Shown: piece by piece, positions 1 through 6,072 of the stretch | Layout: each line of letters starts with the position of its first letter | Position numbering within the stretch: position 1 is the stretch's first letter | Source: an uncultured Oscillospiraceae bacterium | GTDB lineage: Bacteria > Bacillota > Clostridia > Oscillospirales > Oscillospiraceae | Assembly: GCA_900752305.1 (NCBI GenBank) | Contig: CAADUV010000306.1 | Coordinates: forward strand, 1-6,256 | DNA: 6,256 bases | Direction of reading: 5' to 3' | The notes under the pieces: model-generated | What the model saw: the letters and a program-made list of their open reading frames with translations, nothing else | What the model was told of the DNA's origin: nothing | The model's database searches: none | Translations under genes and position numbers: made by a program

Positions 1-1
1 T

Positions 2-364
2 CCTGTGCGGGGCGAAGCGGCGTCCCGGGCGGATGTGGTCATCTTGACCGCTGACGACCCCCGCACCGAGCCGGTGGCGGACATCTGTGCCCAAATTCAG
101 GCGGGGATGCCCCGACCTGCTCAGTTCCAGCCTGACCGCAAGGCGGCCATCACCCAGGCGCTGGGGTTGGCGCGGCCGGGGGATCTGGTCATCCTCAGCG
201 GTCGGGGGGACAAACAGACCATGCGTACCCAATCCGGCGTCATTCCCCTCAATGAGCGGGAAATTGTGCTGAAATATGCTTCCCAGATGGGGAGTGAGAA
301 AGAAAAAAGAGAGAAAGGACGCCTAGAGACGTCCGAAGGAGCAAAAGATGAGGTATTTGATTAG
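2..364 (+). CDS. murE: MurE, UDP-MurNAc-tripeptide ligase, C-terminal part
   Basis: This is the C-terminal ~120 residues of a Mur ligase; the start lies upstream of the window. MurE is a cytoplasmic ATP-dependent ligase that adds the third residue (meso-DAP or a diamine such as Lys) to UDP-MurNAc-L-Ala-D-Glu. The segment matches the MurE C-terminal domain in order: 'ADVVILT', then DDPR (bases 53-64) at the place of the DNPR motif, 'DRKAAITQAL', 'ARPGDLVILSGRGDK' (GRGDK at 200-214, the GKGHE position), and 'IPLNEREIV' near the usual end. It does not resemble a MurF C-terminus. Both amino-acid-recognition motifs depart from the DAP type, so the substrate is uncertain. About 27 charged residues follow the expected end, and the stop (362-364) lies inside mraY, giving a 17-bp overlap. 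A MurE-like paralogue with another substrate is the alternative. Confidence 0.85.
   Translation, partial: PVRGEAASRADVVILTADDPRTEPVADICAQIQAGMPRPAQFQPDRKAAITQALGLARPGDLVILSGRGDKQTMRTQSGVIPLNEREIVLKYASQMGSEKEKREKGRLETSEGAKDEVFD
336..340 (+). promoter_or_regulatory. Ribosome binding site of mraY inside the end of murE
   Basis: AAGGA ends 7 nt before the mraY ATG at 348. It lies within the last codons of murE, so mraY translation probably starts on, or is coupled to, ribosomes finishing murE, whose stop is 17 bp inside mraY. Confidence 0.6.
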
Positions 365-1325
365 TTTCCTGGTGGCCTTCGCCGCCTCCGCTCTGATCGG
401 GAGATTCCTGATCCCCTGGCTGCACGCCCTGAAGGCGGGGCAGTCCATCAAAGAGATCGGCCCAGTCTGGCACATGGCCAAGCAGGGCACCCCCACCATG
501 GGCGGCATCATGTTCATCGCCGGTATTTTCATCGCCATCCTGGTCACCGGCTGGAAGGACTTTTCCCAGGGAAGGTTCGGCGCCCTGTTCGTCTTCCTGT
601 TCGCCCTGGTCTTTGGCGTCATCGGCTTTTTGGACGACTTCATGAAGGTCAAGTACCACAAGAACGAGGGGCTCACCGCGTCCCAGAAGTTCCTCCTCCA
701 GCTGGCGGCGGCCATCGTCTTCACCGTCCTCCTGCGCTATACCGGCTACCTGACCCCCGACCTGTATATCCCCTTCTTCAACGTCAGCTTCCAGCTGCCC
801 TGGGCGGTGTACATGGTCTTCGCAGCCTTTGTCATCGTGGCCACCGTCAACGCGGTGAACCTGACCGACGGCGTGGACGGCCTGGCCACCGGCGTCACCC
901 TGCCTGTGGCCCTGTTCTACCTGGTGGTCTCCCTCATGTGGAAGGTCACCGACCTGAGCATCTTCGCCGCTGCCCTGGTGGGCGGTCTGTGCGCCTTTTT
1001 GATCTACAACTTCCACCCGGCCAAGGTCTTCATGGGCGATACCGGCTCCCTCTTCCTGGGCGGTACTGTGTGCGGCCTGGCCTTTGCCCTGGATATCCCT
1101 CTCATCATCGTCCTGGTGGGTATCATCTACCTGCTGGAGACCCTGTCCGACATCATCCAGGTGACCTATTTCAAATTGACCCACGGCAAGCGCATCTTCC
1201 GCATGGCACCTCTCCATCATCACTTCGAGATGGGCGGCTGGAGCGAGGAGAAGCTCTTCACCGTGTTCACCCTGGTGACTTTGGTCTGCTGCGTCCTGGC
1301 CTACTTTGGCGTCCTGGGCAAGTGA
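348..1325 (+). CDS. mraY: MraY, phospho-MurNAc-pentapeptide transferase
   Basis: MraY is an integral membrane enzyme that transfers phospho-MurNAc-pentapeptide from its UDP carrier to undecaprenyl phosphate, giving lipid I at the inner face of the membrane. The 325-residue length is normal for Firmicutes, and hydrophobic helices run through the whole protein. Family motifs are all visible: HMAKQGTPTMGG (residues 42-53), GFLDDFMK with the Asp pair 96-97, NAVNLTDGVDGLA (168-180) with N171, D174 and D177, GDTGSLFLGG (230-239) with D231, and the loop MAPLHHHFEMGGWSE (286-300) with the His triplet 290-292. The Asp residues and the histidine loop are the known Mg2+/active-site elements. The start at ATG 348 gives a full N-terminal membrane helix and has an AAGGA site 7 nt upstream. 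It overlaps murE and is followed by ftsW after 45 bp. murD, often next in dcw clusters, is not there. Confidence 0.97.
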   Translation: MRYLISFLVAFAASALIGRFLIPWLHALKAGQSIKEIGPVWHMAKQGTPTMGGIMFIAGIFIAILVTGWKDFSQGRFGALFVFLFALVFGVIGFLDDFMKVKYHKNEGLTASQKFLLQLAAAIVFTVLLRYTGYLTPDLYIPFFNVSFQLPWAVYMVFAAFVIVATVNAVNLTDGVDGLATGVTLPVALFYLVVSLMWKVTDLSIFAAALVGGLCAFLIYNFHPAKVFMGDTGSLFLGGTVCGLAFALDIPLIIVLVGIIYLLETLSDIIQVTYFKLTHGKRIFRMAPLHHHFEMGGWSEEKLFTVFTLVTLVCCVLAYFGVLGK

Positions 1326-1370
1326 GCGGGACCGATCACCCATCCTGACTAGGAAAGAAGGCGCATCCAA

Positions 1371-2621
1371 ATGGCAAGAAAATCCTTCCGGGACTTGACC
1401 CGGGCACAGCAGCTGGCACGGGGCCCCATCGACTTGCCCTTCTTGATGCTCACCCTGCTGCTGCTGGCCATCGGCCTGCTCATGCTCCTCTCTGCCTCCT
1501 CCTACGCAGCCCTGTACGACCCGGCTGCGGGGTATCAGGTGGAGGACGGGGTGGCGCAGATGGGGGATGCCCTGTACTATTTCAAGCACCAGCTCATTTA
1601 CGCCGTCCTGGGTGTGTTCGTTCTCTGGCTGGTGTCTCGGCTGGACTACCAGCGCTGGCGTGCCTGGGCAGTGCCCATCCTGTGCGTGGCGGTGGTGCTC
1701 CTCATTTTGGTCCTCACCCCCCTGGGCGTCAACGTCAACGGCGCCACCCGCTGGCTCAAGCTGCTGCTGGTGGTGGGCCCCACTTACCAGCCCTCCGAGA
1801 TCGCCAAGCTGGGGATCGTGCTGGTCTTTGCCGCCGGTATGTCTAAGCGGAAAAACCAGCCCCCACGGCTCCGTCGGAAGGATCCGATCTGGAAGAATCA
1901 TCTGCGCAGCTTCCTCTATTGGAGCGACCTGGGAGAATTGCTCCCCTATGTGGGCATCCTGATCGTCATTGCCCTGCTCATGCTGAAGGAGCCGCATATG
2001 TCCGGCACCATCCTGGTGCTGGCCGCTGCCGCTGCCATCCTGTTCACGGCTGGCATCAAGCTGGGCTGGTTTGCCTTGGGCGGCGGGCTGATGGGGGTCA
2101 TCATGGCGCTCATCGTCTTCGTGGGCGGCTACAACAGTGACCGTATCAAGACCTGGCAGAACCCCTGGTGGGACCCTGGCGACAAGGGCTATCAGATCGT
2201 TCAGTCCCTCTACGCCGTGGCCTCCGGTGGCCTTACCGGTCTGGGCTTCGGCCAGAGCCGGCAGAAATACCTGTACTTACCGGAAGAGCAGAACGACTTC
2301 ATCTTCGCCATCATCTGTGAGGAGTTGGGGTTCATTGGCGCGGCGCTCATCATCATCCTCTTTGCCCTGCTCATCATCCGGGGCTATTGGCTGGCCCTCC
2401 ACGCCAGAGACCGGTTCGGCTCCCTGCTCATCGTGGGCATCACCACCCTGCTGGCCGTCCAGGTCTTTCTGAACATGGCTGTGGTGCTCAATGTCATCCC
2501 GGCCACCGGCATTTCGCTGTCCTTCTTCAGCTACGGCGGCACCGCCTTGCTCATCCAACTGGCGGAGATCGGCATCATATTATCCGTATCCCGGCAGATA
2601 CCCGCACCGAAGAAGGGGTAA
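1371..2621 (+). CDS. ftsW: FtsW/SpoVE-type SEDS glycosyltransferase
   Basis: A 416-residue polytopic membrane protein of the SEDS family (FtsW/RodA/SpoVE), which polymerises lipid II into glycan strands together with a class B PBP. Motifs seen: NGATRWLKL (123-131), QPSEIAKL (140-147), KEPHMSGT (206-213), GFGQSRQKYLYLPEEQNDFIFAIICEELG spread over 292-320 and including the conserved Asp of the (T/N)DFIF segment, and the C-terminal NVIPATGISLSFFSYGG (374-390). The QSRQK..YLPE sequence is closer to SpoVE/FtsW than to RodA. The cluster position next to murG and ftsQ supports a septal role; a sporulation-specific role cannot be excluded. The loop after helix 1 (about 45-70) and the hydrophilic loop at 158-188, rich in Lys/Arg, look longer than in many homologues. 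The ATG has an AGGAAAGAAGG stretch (1351-1361) upstream. murG starts 42 bp after the stop. Confidence 0.94.
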   Translation: MARKSFRDLTRAQQLARGPIDLPFLMLTLLLLAIGLLMLLSASSYAALYDPAAGYQVEDGVAQMGDALYYFKHQLIYAVLGVFVLWLVSRLDYQRWRAWAVPILCVAVVLLILVLTPLGVNVNGATRWLKLLLVVGPTYQPSEIAKLGIVLVFAAGMSKRKNQPPRLRRKDPIWKNHLRSFLYWSDLGELLPYVGILIVIALLMLKEPHMSGTILVLAAAAAILFTAGIKLGWFALGGGLMGVIMALIVFVGGYNSDRIKTWQNPWWDPGDKGYQIVQSLYAVASGGLTGLGFGQSRQKYLYLPEEQNDFIFAIICEELGFIGAALIIILFALLIIRGYWLALHARDRFGSLLIVGITTLLAVQVFLNMAVVLNVIPATGISLSFFSYGGTALLIQLAEIGIILSVSRQIPAPKKG

Positions 2622-2663
2622 GCGGGGGAGAAAAAGAGACAAATCAGAACGAGGTGTTTTCCC

Positions 2664-3791
2664 ATGAAGATCCTGTTTACCTGCGGCGGCACCGCCGGAC
2701 ACATCAACCCAGCTGTGGCGCTGGCCGGTATGTTCCGGGAGCGGAACCACGCTGACATCCTCTTTGTCGGCGCGGACGGCGGCATGGAACGGCAGCTGGT
2801 GCCCAGAGAGGGCTATCCCATCCGCACCGTCACCATCACCAGCTTCCTGCGGAAGCTGAACGGGGCGGGTCTCAAGCATAACATCAAGACCCTGCGCAAC
2901 CTGAGCCGCTCCAAGCGGCAGGCCAAGGACATTTTGGATCAGTTCCAGCCCGACCTGGTGGTGGGCACCGGCGGCTACGCCTCCTTCCCTGTGGTGCGGG
3001 AGGCGGCGCGGCGGGGCATTCCCACCGCTGTCCACGAGTCCAACGCCGAGCCTGGCCTGACCACCAAGATGCTGTCCAAATACGTGGACATCGTGATGGT
3101 GGGCTTTGAGGAGAGCCGGAAGCACTATCCCCACCCGGAACGGGTGGTGGTCACCGGCACCCCTGTTCGAGGAGATTTCTTCCTCCAGACCAAGGTGGAA
3201 GCACGCCAAAAACTGGGATTCACCGATGACAAGCCGGTGGTGGTCACCAGCTGGGGTTCCCTAGGCGCGCTGGTCATGAACCAGCACATGGTGGACTTCG
3301 TGGCACGGGAGTGCCGGGAGGGACAACCCTTCCACCACATCTACGGCGTGGGTCAGCGCTACTACAGTCGAGTGCTGGAGGCGCTGAAGGAACGGGGCAT
3401 TGACCTGGCGGACTATCCCGACGTGGATGTGCGGGAGTACATCTATGATATGCCCGTGGTCATGGACGGGGCGGATGTGATGCTCAGCCGAGCAGGCGCT
3501 TCCACCATCTCCGAGATCACCGCCATCGCCTGTCCCAGCATCCTGGTGCCCTCTCCCAACGTGACCGCCAATCATCAGGAGAAGAACGCCCGCGTCCTCT
3601 CCGACCGCGGGGCGGCGGTGCTCATGCTGGAACCGGACTGCACTGGCGACAAGCTCTATGAGCAGGTGCAGGCTATGCTGGCTGATCGGGCCGGCAGGGC
3701 TAAGATGAGCCAGGAGCTGAGAGCTATGGCCCATGTAGATGCCAACGAACGCATCTATGAGACCCTCTGCGGTCTGATGAAAAAAGCGTAA
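2664..3791 (+). CDS. murG: MurG, lipid II-forming GlcNAc transferase
   Basis: MurG is a peripheral membrane GT-B glycosyltransferase (family GT28) that moves GlcNAc from UDP-GlcNAc onto lipid I. The 375 residues carry the N-domain glycine loop TCGGTAGHINPAVAL (6-20), the second loop VGTGGYASFPV (100-110), HESNAEPGLTTKML (124-137), TGTPVRGDF (164-172), the third loop WGSLGA (197-202), and the UDP-GlcNAc-binding SRAGASTISEITAIACPSIL (275-294), followed by PSPNVTANHQEKNA (296-309). The third loop is normally GGS(L/Q)GA; here its first glycine is Trp. The length is slightly above the usual ~360. The start at ATG 2664 leaves only three residues before the first beta strand residues FTCGG, as is usual, with GAGGTG (2651-2656) 7 nt upstream. 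It sits 42 bp after ftsW and 69 bp before murA. Confidence 0.97.
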   Translation: MKILFTCGGTAGHINPAVALAGMFRERNHADILFVGADGGMERQLVPREGYPIRTVTITSFLRKLNGAGLKHNIKTLRNLSRSKRQAKDILDQFQPDLVVGTGGYASFPVVREAARRGIPTAVHESNAEPGLTTKMLSKYVDIVMVGFEESRKHYPHPERVVVTGTPVRGDFFLQTKVEARQKLGFTDDKPVVVTSWGSLGALVMNQHMVDFVARECREGQPFHHIYGVGQRYYSRVLEALKERGIDLADYPDVDVREYIYDMPVVMDGADVMLSRAGASTISEITAIACPSILVPSPNVTANHQEKNARVLSDRGAAVLMLEPDCTGDKLYEQVQAMLADRAGRAKMSQELRAMAHVDANERIYETLCGLMKKA

Positions 3792-3847
3792 CTTTCACAC
3801 AACGTCCCCTTCCTTCGCATAGGATGGCCTGTGAATCCAGACGAAGC

Positions 3848-3852
3848 GGAGG
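3848..3852 (+). promoter_or_regulatory. Ribosome binding site that fixes the murA start
   Basis: GGAGG ends 8 nt before GTG 3861, the strongest Shine-Dalgarno-like site in this gap. An in-frame upstream GTG at 3831 has only AGGA (3821-3824) before it and would add ten residues not expected in MurA, so 3861 is preferred. Confidence 0.7.
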
Positions 3853-3860
3853 AATGGAAC

Positions 3861-5114
3861 GTGAGTGCTTATCTCATTCAAGGCGGCACCCCTCTTTCCG
3901 GAGCGGTGGCCGTCCAGGGCGCGAAAAACAGCGTCCTCCCCATTCTGGCGGCCACCATCTTGACTGGTGCCGTCAGTGTCCTACATAACTGCCCCCAACT
4001 GACCGATGTAGACGCTTCCGTGGCCATCCTGCGCCACCTGGGCTGCGTGGTCGAGCAGGACGGGGAGACCATCACGGTGGATTCCAGCACCATGCACCGC
4101 TGGGACATACCCGACCAGCTCATGCGGGAGATGCGCTCTTCCGTGGTGTTCCTGGGCTCCATCCTGGGACGGATGGGGCAGGCGGAGCTGTCCATGCCCG
4201 GCGGCTGTGAGCTGGGTCCCAGACCCATCGACCTGCACCTGGCGGCACTGACCGCCATGGGCGGACAGGTGGAGTGCCAGGGCGGCAACCTCCACTGCCG
4301 GTGCCACCACCTCCGGGGACGGGAGATCGTCCTGTCCATCCCCAGCGTAGGAGCTACCGAGAACGCCATGCTGGCGGCCTGCTGTGCCGACGGGGTGACG
4401 GTGATCTCCAACGCGGCAAGAGAACCGGAGATCGTGGACTTGGCGGCGTTCTTGTGCAGCGCCGGAGCGGACGTCTCCGGGGCAGGCAGCTCCACCGTGG
4501 TCATCCGAGGGAAGCGTCCCTTACACGACACAGAACACACCATCATCGCCGACCGCATCGTGGCGGCCACCTACCTGTCTGCCGTGGCGGCGGCCGGTGG
4601 GGAAGCGACCTTGACCGGGGTAGACCGGCGGGCGCTGCTGCCGGTGCTGGAGGTGTACCGGATGGCAGGGTGCGAGGTGCATACCCGGCCGGACAGCATC
4701 ACCATGACCTGTCCGAGACAGCTGAAGGCTGTCCGTCCTGTGCGCACGGCTCCTTATCCGGGCTTTCCCACCGATGCCCAGCCGCCGGTGCTGGCGGCGC
4801 TGTGCCGGGCACAGGGGACCAGTGTGTTCGTAGAGACCATTTTTGAAAATCGCTTCCGTCACTGCGGCGAGCTGCTGCGGATGGGAGCGGATATACGGGT
4901 GGAAGGCCGGGTGGCAGTGGTCACCGGGGCCTCCCAGCTGAAAGGAGCGCCCGTCCATGCCCCAGACCTGCGAGGCGGAGCCGCCTTAGTGGTGGCTGCC
5001 CTGGGAGCGGAAGGGGAGAGCGTGGTCACCGGTCTGCGCCATATGGATCGGGGTTACGCCGATCTGGCCGGGGATCTGACCTGTTTGGGGGCTCATTTGC
5101 AACGGATCCCGTAA
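3861..5114 (+). CDS. murA: MurA, UDP-GlcNAc 1-carboxyvinyltransferase
   Basis: MurA transfers enolpyruvate from PEP to UDP-GlcNAc in the cytoplasm, the first committed step of peptidoglycan precursor synthesis. From GTG 3861 the protein is 417 residues, the family norm, and begins with the expected 'SAYLIQGGTPLSGAVAVQGAKN'-like N-terminus, split here only for description. Visible functional residues are K22 and N23 of GAKN, R92 in MREMRSS, the catalytic Cys116 in SMPGGCELGPRPIDLH (the fosfomycin-target Cys), D305 in GFPTDAQPP, the NRFRHCGELLRMGA segment (330-343), and R371 in DLRGGAALV. The Cys suggests a fosfomycin-sensitive type. The usual PDRIE(A/T)GT segment reads ADRIVAAT (230-237), a departure in this lineage. 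Many Firmicutes carry two MurA copies; this is the dcw-linked one. ftsQ begins 29 bp downstream. Confidence 0.95.
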   Translation: MSAYLIQGGTPLSGAVAVQGAKNSVLPILAATILTGAVSVLHNCPQLTDVDASVAILRHLGCVVEQDGETITVDSSTMHRWDIPDQLMREMRSSVVFLGSILGRMGQAELSMPGGCELGPRPIDLHLAALTAMGGQVECQGGNLHCRCHHLRGREIVLSIPSVGATENAMLAACCADGVTVISNAAREPEIVDLAAFLCSAGADVSGAGSSTVVIRGKRPLHDTEHTIIADRIVAATYLSAVAAAGGEATLTGVDRRALLPVLEVYRMAGCEVHTRPDSITMTCPRQLKAVRPVRTAPYPGFPTDAQPPVLAALCRAQGTSVFVETIFENRFRHCGELLRMGADIRVEGRVAVVTGASQLKGAPVHAPDLRGGAALVVAALGAEGESVVTGLRHMDRGYADLAGDLTCLGAHLQRIP

Positions 5115-5143
5115 AAACCATAGAAACAGATAGGAGGGATAGG

Positions 5144-5929
5144 ATGGCAAGACCACGCAAGCGCAGAAGGCGGCGCGGCCGAGGCGGCGGACGCTTTCTG
5201 AGCCTGTATTTGGTGCTGGCAGTGGTGGTGATCGCCGTGGTGATCGTCTCCGGCTGTATTGTCTTCTTCAAAGTGAACCAGTTCGAAGTGGAGGGCAACC
5301 AACGGTACTCCACCGAGGAGATCGCCAACGCGTCCGGGGTGAACATCGGGGATAACCTGTTCTTGGTGAACAAGACCGAGACCGCCCGGAAGCTGCTGGA
5401 TGAGCTGGCCTATGTGCGCTCGGTGAACATCAAGCGCAAGCTGCCCGACACCCTGGTGATCACGGTGGCCGAGACGGACGCTGCCGCCGCCATCCAATCC
5501 GGAAAGGAATGGTGGCTGGTTAACGAGGAGGGCAAGGCGCTGGACACCACCAAAAAACCCAAGGAATTTATCCAGGTCACCGGTCTGGAGCTGGTGTCCC
5601 CGGAGGTGGGACAGAGTATGTCGGTGAAGAGCGAGGCGGAGCCCATGCGGGACAGTCTCCTCCGGCTGCTCAAGGCTATGAAGGGCCGGGAACTGCTGGC
5701 AGATGTGCGCAGCGTGGACTGCACGGACAGCAAGTTGCTGGTGATGGATTACCGGGGGCAGCTGACGGTGAAGATACTGGCAGATGCCGACTTTGACTAC
5801 CAGGTGAAGATGCTGGAGGCCGTGCTGGAGAAGTATGTGGACGTCAACTGGAGCAAGGATGACAAGGGGACGTTGGATATGACCTACGCTGATGGACACC
5901 CGCACCTGACGAAAAGCAAAAAATCCTGA
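5144..5929 (+). CDS. ftsQ: FtsQ/DivIB, bitopic divisome protein
   Basis: A 261-residue single-pass membrane protein of the FtsQ/DivIB family, which scaffolds the division complex with FtsL and DivIC and regulates septal wall synthesis. A very basic cytoplasmic tail (residues 1-17, mostly Arg/Lys/Gly) is followed by one membrane helix (about 18-42). Then comes a POTRA domain (about 46-110) starting FKVNQFEVEGNQRYSTEEI, with 'GDNLFLVN' and 'YVRSVNIKRKLPDTLVITVAE', the typical FtsQ signature. A beta domain (about 111-250) includes KEWWLVNEEGKAL and ends near GTLDMTYADG, followed by a short Lys-rich tail. The topology implies the bulk of the protein is outside the membrane. The ATG has TAGGAGG (5131-5137) 6 nt upstream. 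No terminator is evident after the stop, so read-through into ftsZ is possible. Confidence 0.92.
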   Translation: MARPRKRRRRRGRGGGRFLSLYLVLAVVVIAVVIVSGCIVFFKVNQFEVEGNQRYSTEEIANASGVNIGDNLFLVNKTETARKLLDELAYVRSVNIKRKLPDTLVITVAETDAAAAIQSGKEWWLVNEEGKALDTTKKPKEFIQVTGLELVSPEVGQSMSVKSEAEPMRDSLLRLLKAMKGRELLADVRSVDCTDSKLLVMDYRGQLTVKILADADFDYQVKMLEAVLEKYVDVNWSKDDKGTLDMTYADGHPHLTKSKKS

Positions 5930-5955
5930 CAGCAGAACGGAAAAGTGGGAAAAAA

Positions 5956-5992
5956 GGAACAGGAAATATTCCGGAACCTATTGACCTGTTCC
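5956..5992. repeat. Dyad GGAACAGG-N21-CCTGTTCC upstream of ftsZ
   Basis: Perfect 8-bp inverted repeat: GGAACAGG at 5956-5963 and CCTGTTCC at 5985-5992. The right arm overlaps the last two bases of the -35 box and the spacer of the predicted ftsZ promoter. The 21-nt interval holds the palindrome TTCCGGAA (5969-5976). No T-run follows, so it does not look like an intrinsic terminator; an operator is an inference. Confidence 0.5.
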
Positions 5993-6009
5993 CTGTTTCA
6001 GTTTACAAT
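5981..6009 (+). promoter_or_regulatory. Predicted sigma-A promoter of ftsZ
   Basis: TTGACC (5981-5986) and TACAAT (6004-6009) are separated by exactly 17 bp; each box has one mismatch from TTGACA/TATAAT. Transcription would start around 6014-6017, leaving a leader of about 57 nt before the ftsZ ATG. The AT-rich setting in an otherwise GC-rich operon supports it. It would let ftsZ be expressed independently of the upstream wall genes. Confidence 0.7.
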
Positions 6010-6037
6010 AATAAGGTACATTCATTTTGCGTGATTG

Positions 6038-6051
6038 CTTCGTATACGAAG
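6038..6051. repeat. Perfect 14-bp palindrome in the ftsZ leader
   Basis: CTTCGTATACGAAG is fully self-complementary. It lies between the predicted start point and the ftsZ ribosome binding site (AGGGGG, 6059-6064), with 7 nt between. On DNA it could be a site for a dimeric regulator; in RNA it could form a 5-bp stem with a UAUA loop beside the ribosome binding site. Which of these holds, if either, is not shown by the sequence. Confidence 0.5.
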
Positions 6052-6072
6052 AAAATATAGGGGGAAACAAAT

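Noticed and set aside
1343..1354. Small hairpin TCCT-GACT-AGGA before ftsW that could mask its ribosome binding site
   Set aside because: Only four base pairs; too weak to support a regulatory call.
249..1997. 582-residue open frame on the minus strand across mraY and ftsW
   Set aside because: It is antisense to two unmistakable genes. Its His/Gln/Glu/Asp-rich low-complexity composition is what GC-biased third positions give on the opposite strand, and no domain is recognisable.
3831..3860. GTG 3831 as murA start
   Set aside because: It adds ten non-conserved residues and has a weaker ribosome binding site than GTG 3861, which matches the family N-terminus and length.
3878..4570. 230-residue minus-strand open frame opposite murA
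   Set aside because: Antisense of conserved MurA coding sequence, with no recognisable domain.
5093..5905. 270-residue open frame on the minus strand opposite ftsQ
   Set aside because: It is a composition shadow of ftsQ, rich in His and Leu with no family motif; ftsQ has a proper ribosome binding site and POTRA signature.
5953..5979. Possible sigma-H promoter (AGGAACA or AGGAAAT upstream of GAAC) for ftsZ, as known in Bacillus
   Set aside because: The -10 element would be GAAC rather than GAAT and the flanking purine is wrong or the spacing too short; the sigma-A match downstream is far better.
5930..6000. Intrinsic terminator between ftsQ and ftsZ
   Set aside because: The dyad has a 21-nt loop and is not followed by a T-run on the + strand.
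6038..6051. Resemblance of CTTCGTATACGAAG to loxP arms
   Set aside because: The arms are fused centre to centre without the 8-bp spacer and only 9 bp of each 13-bp arm are present. No recombinase or phage context is seen, so the likeness is taken as chance.
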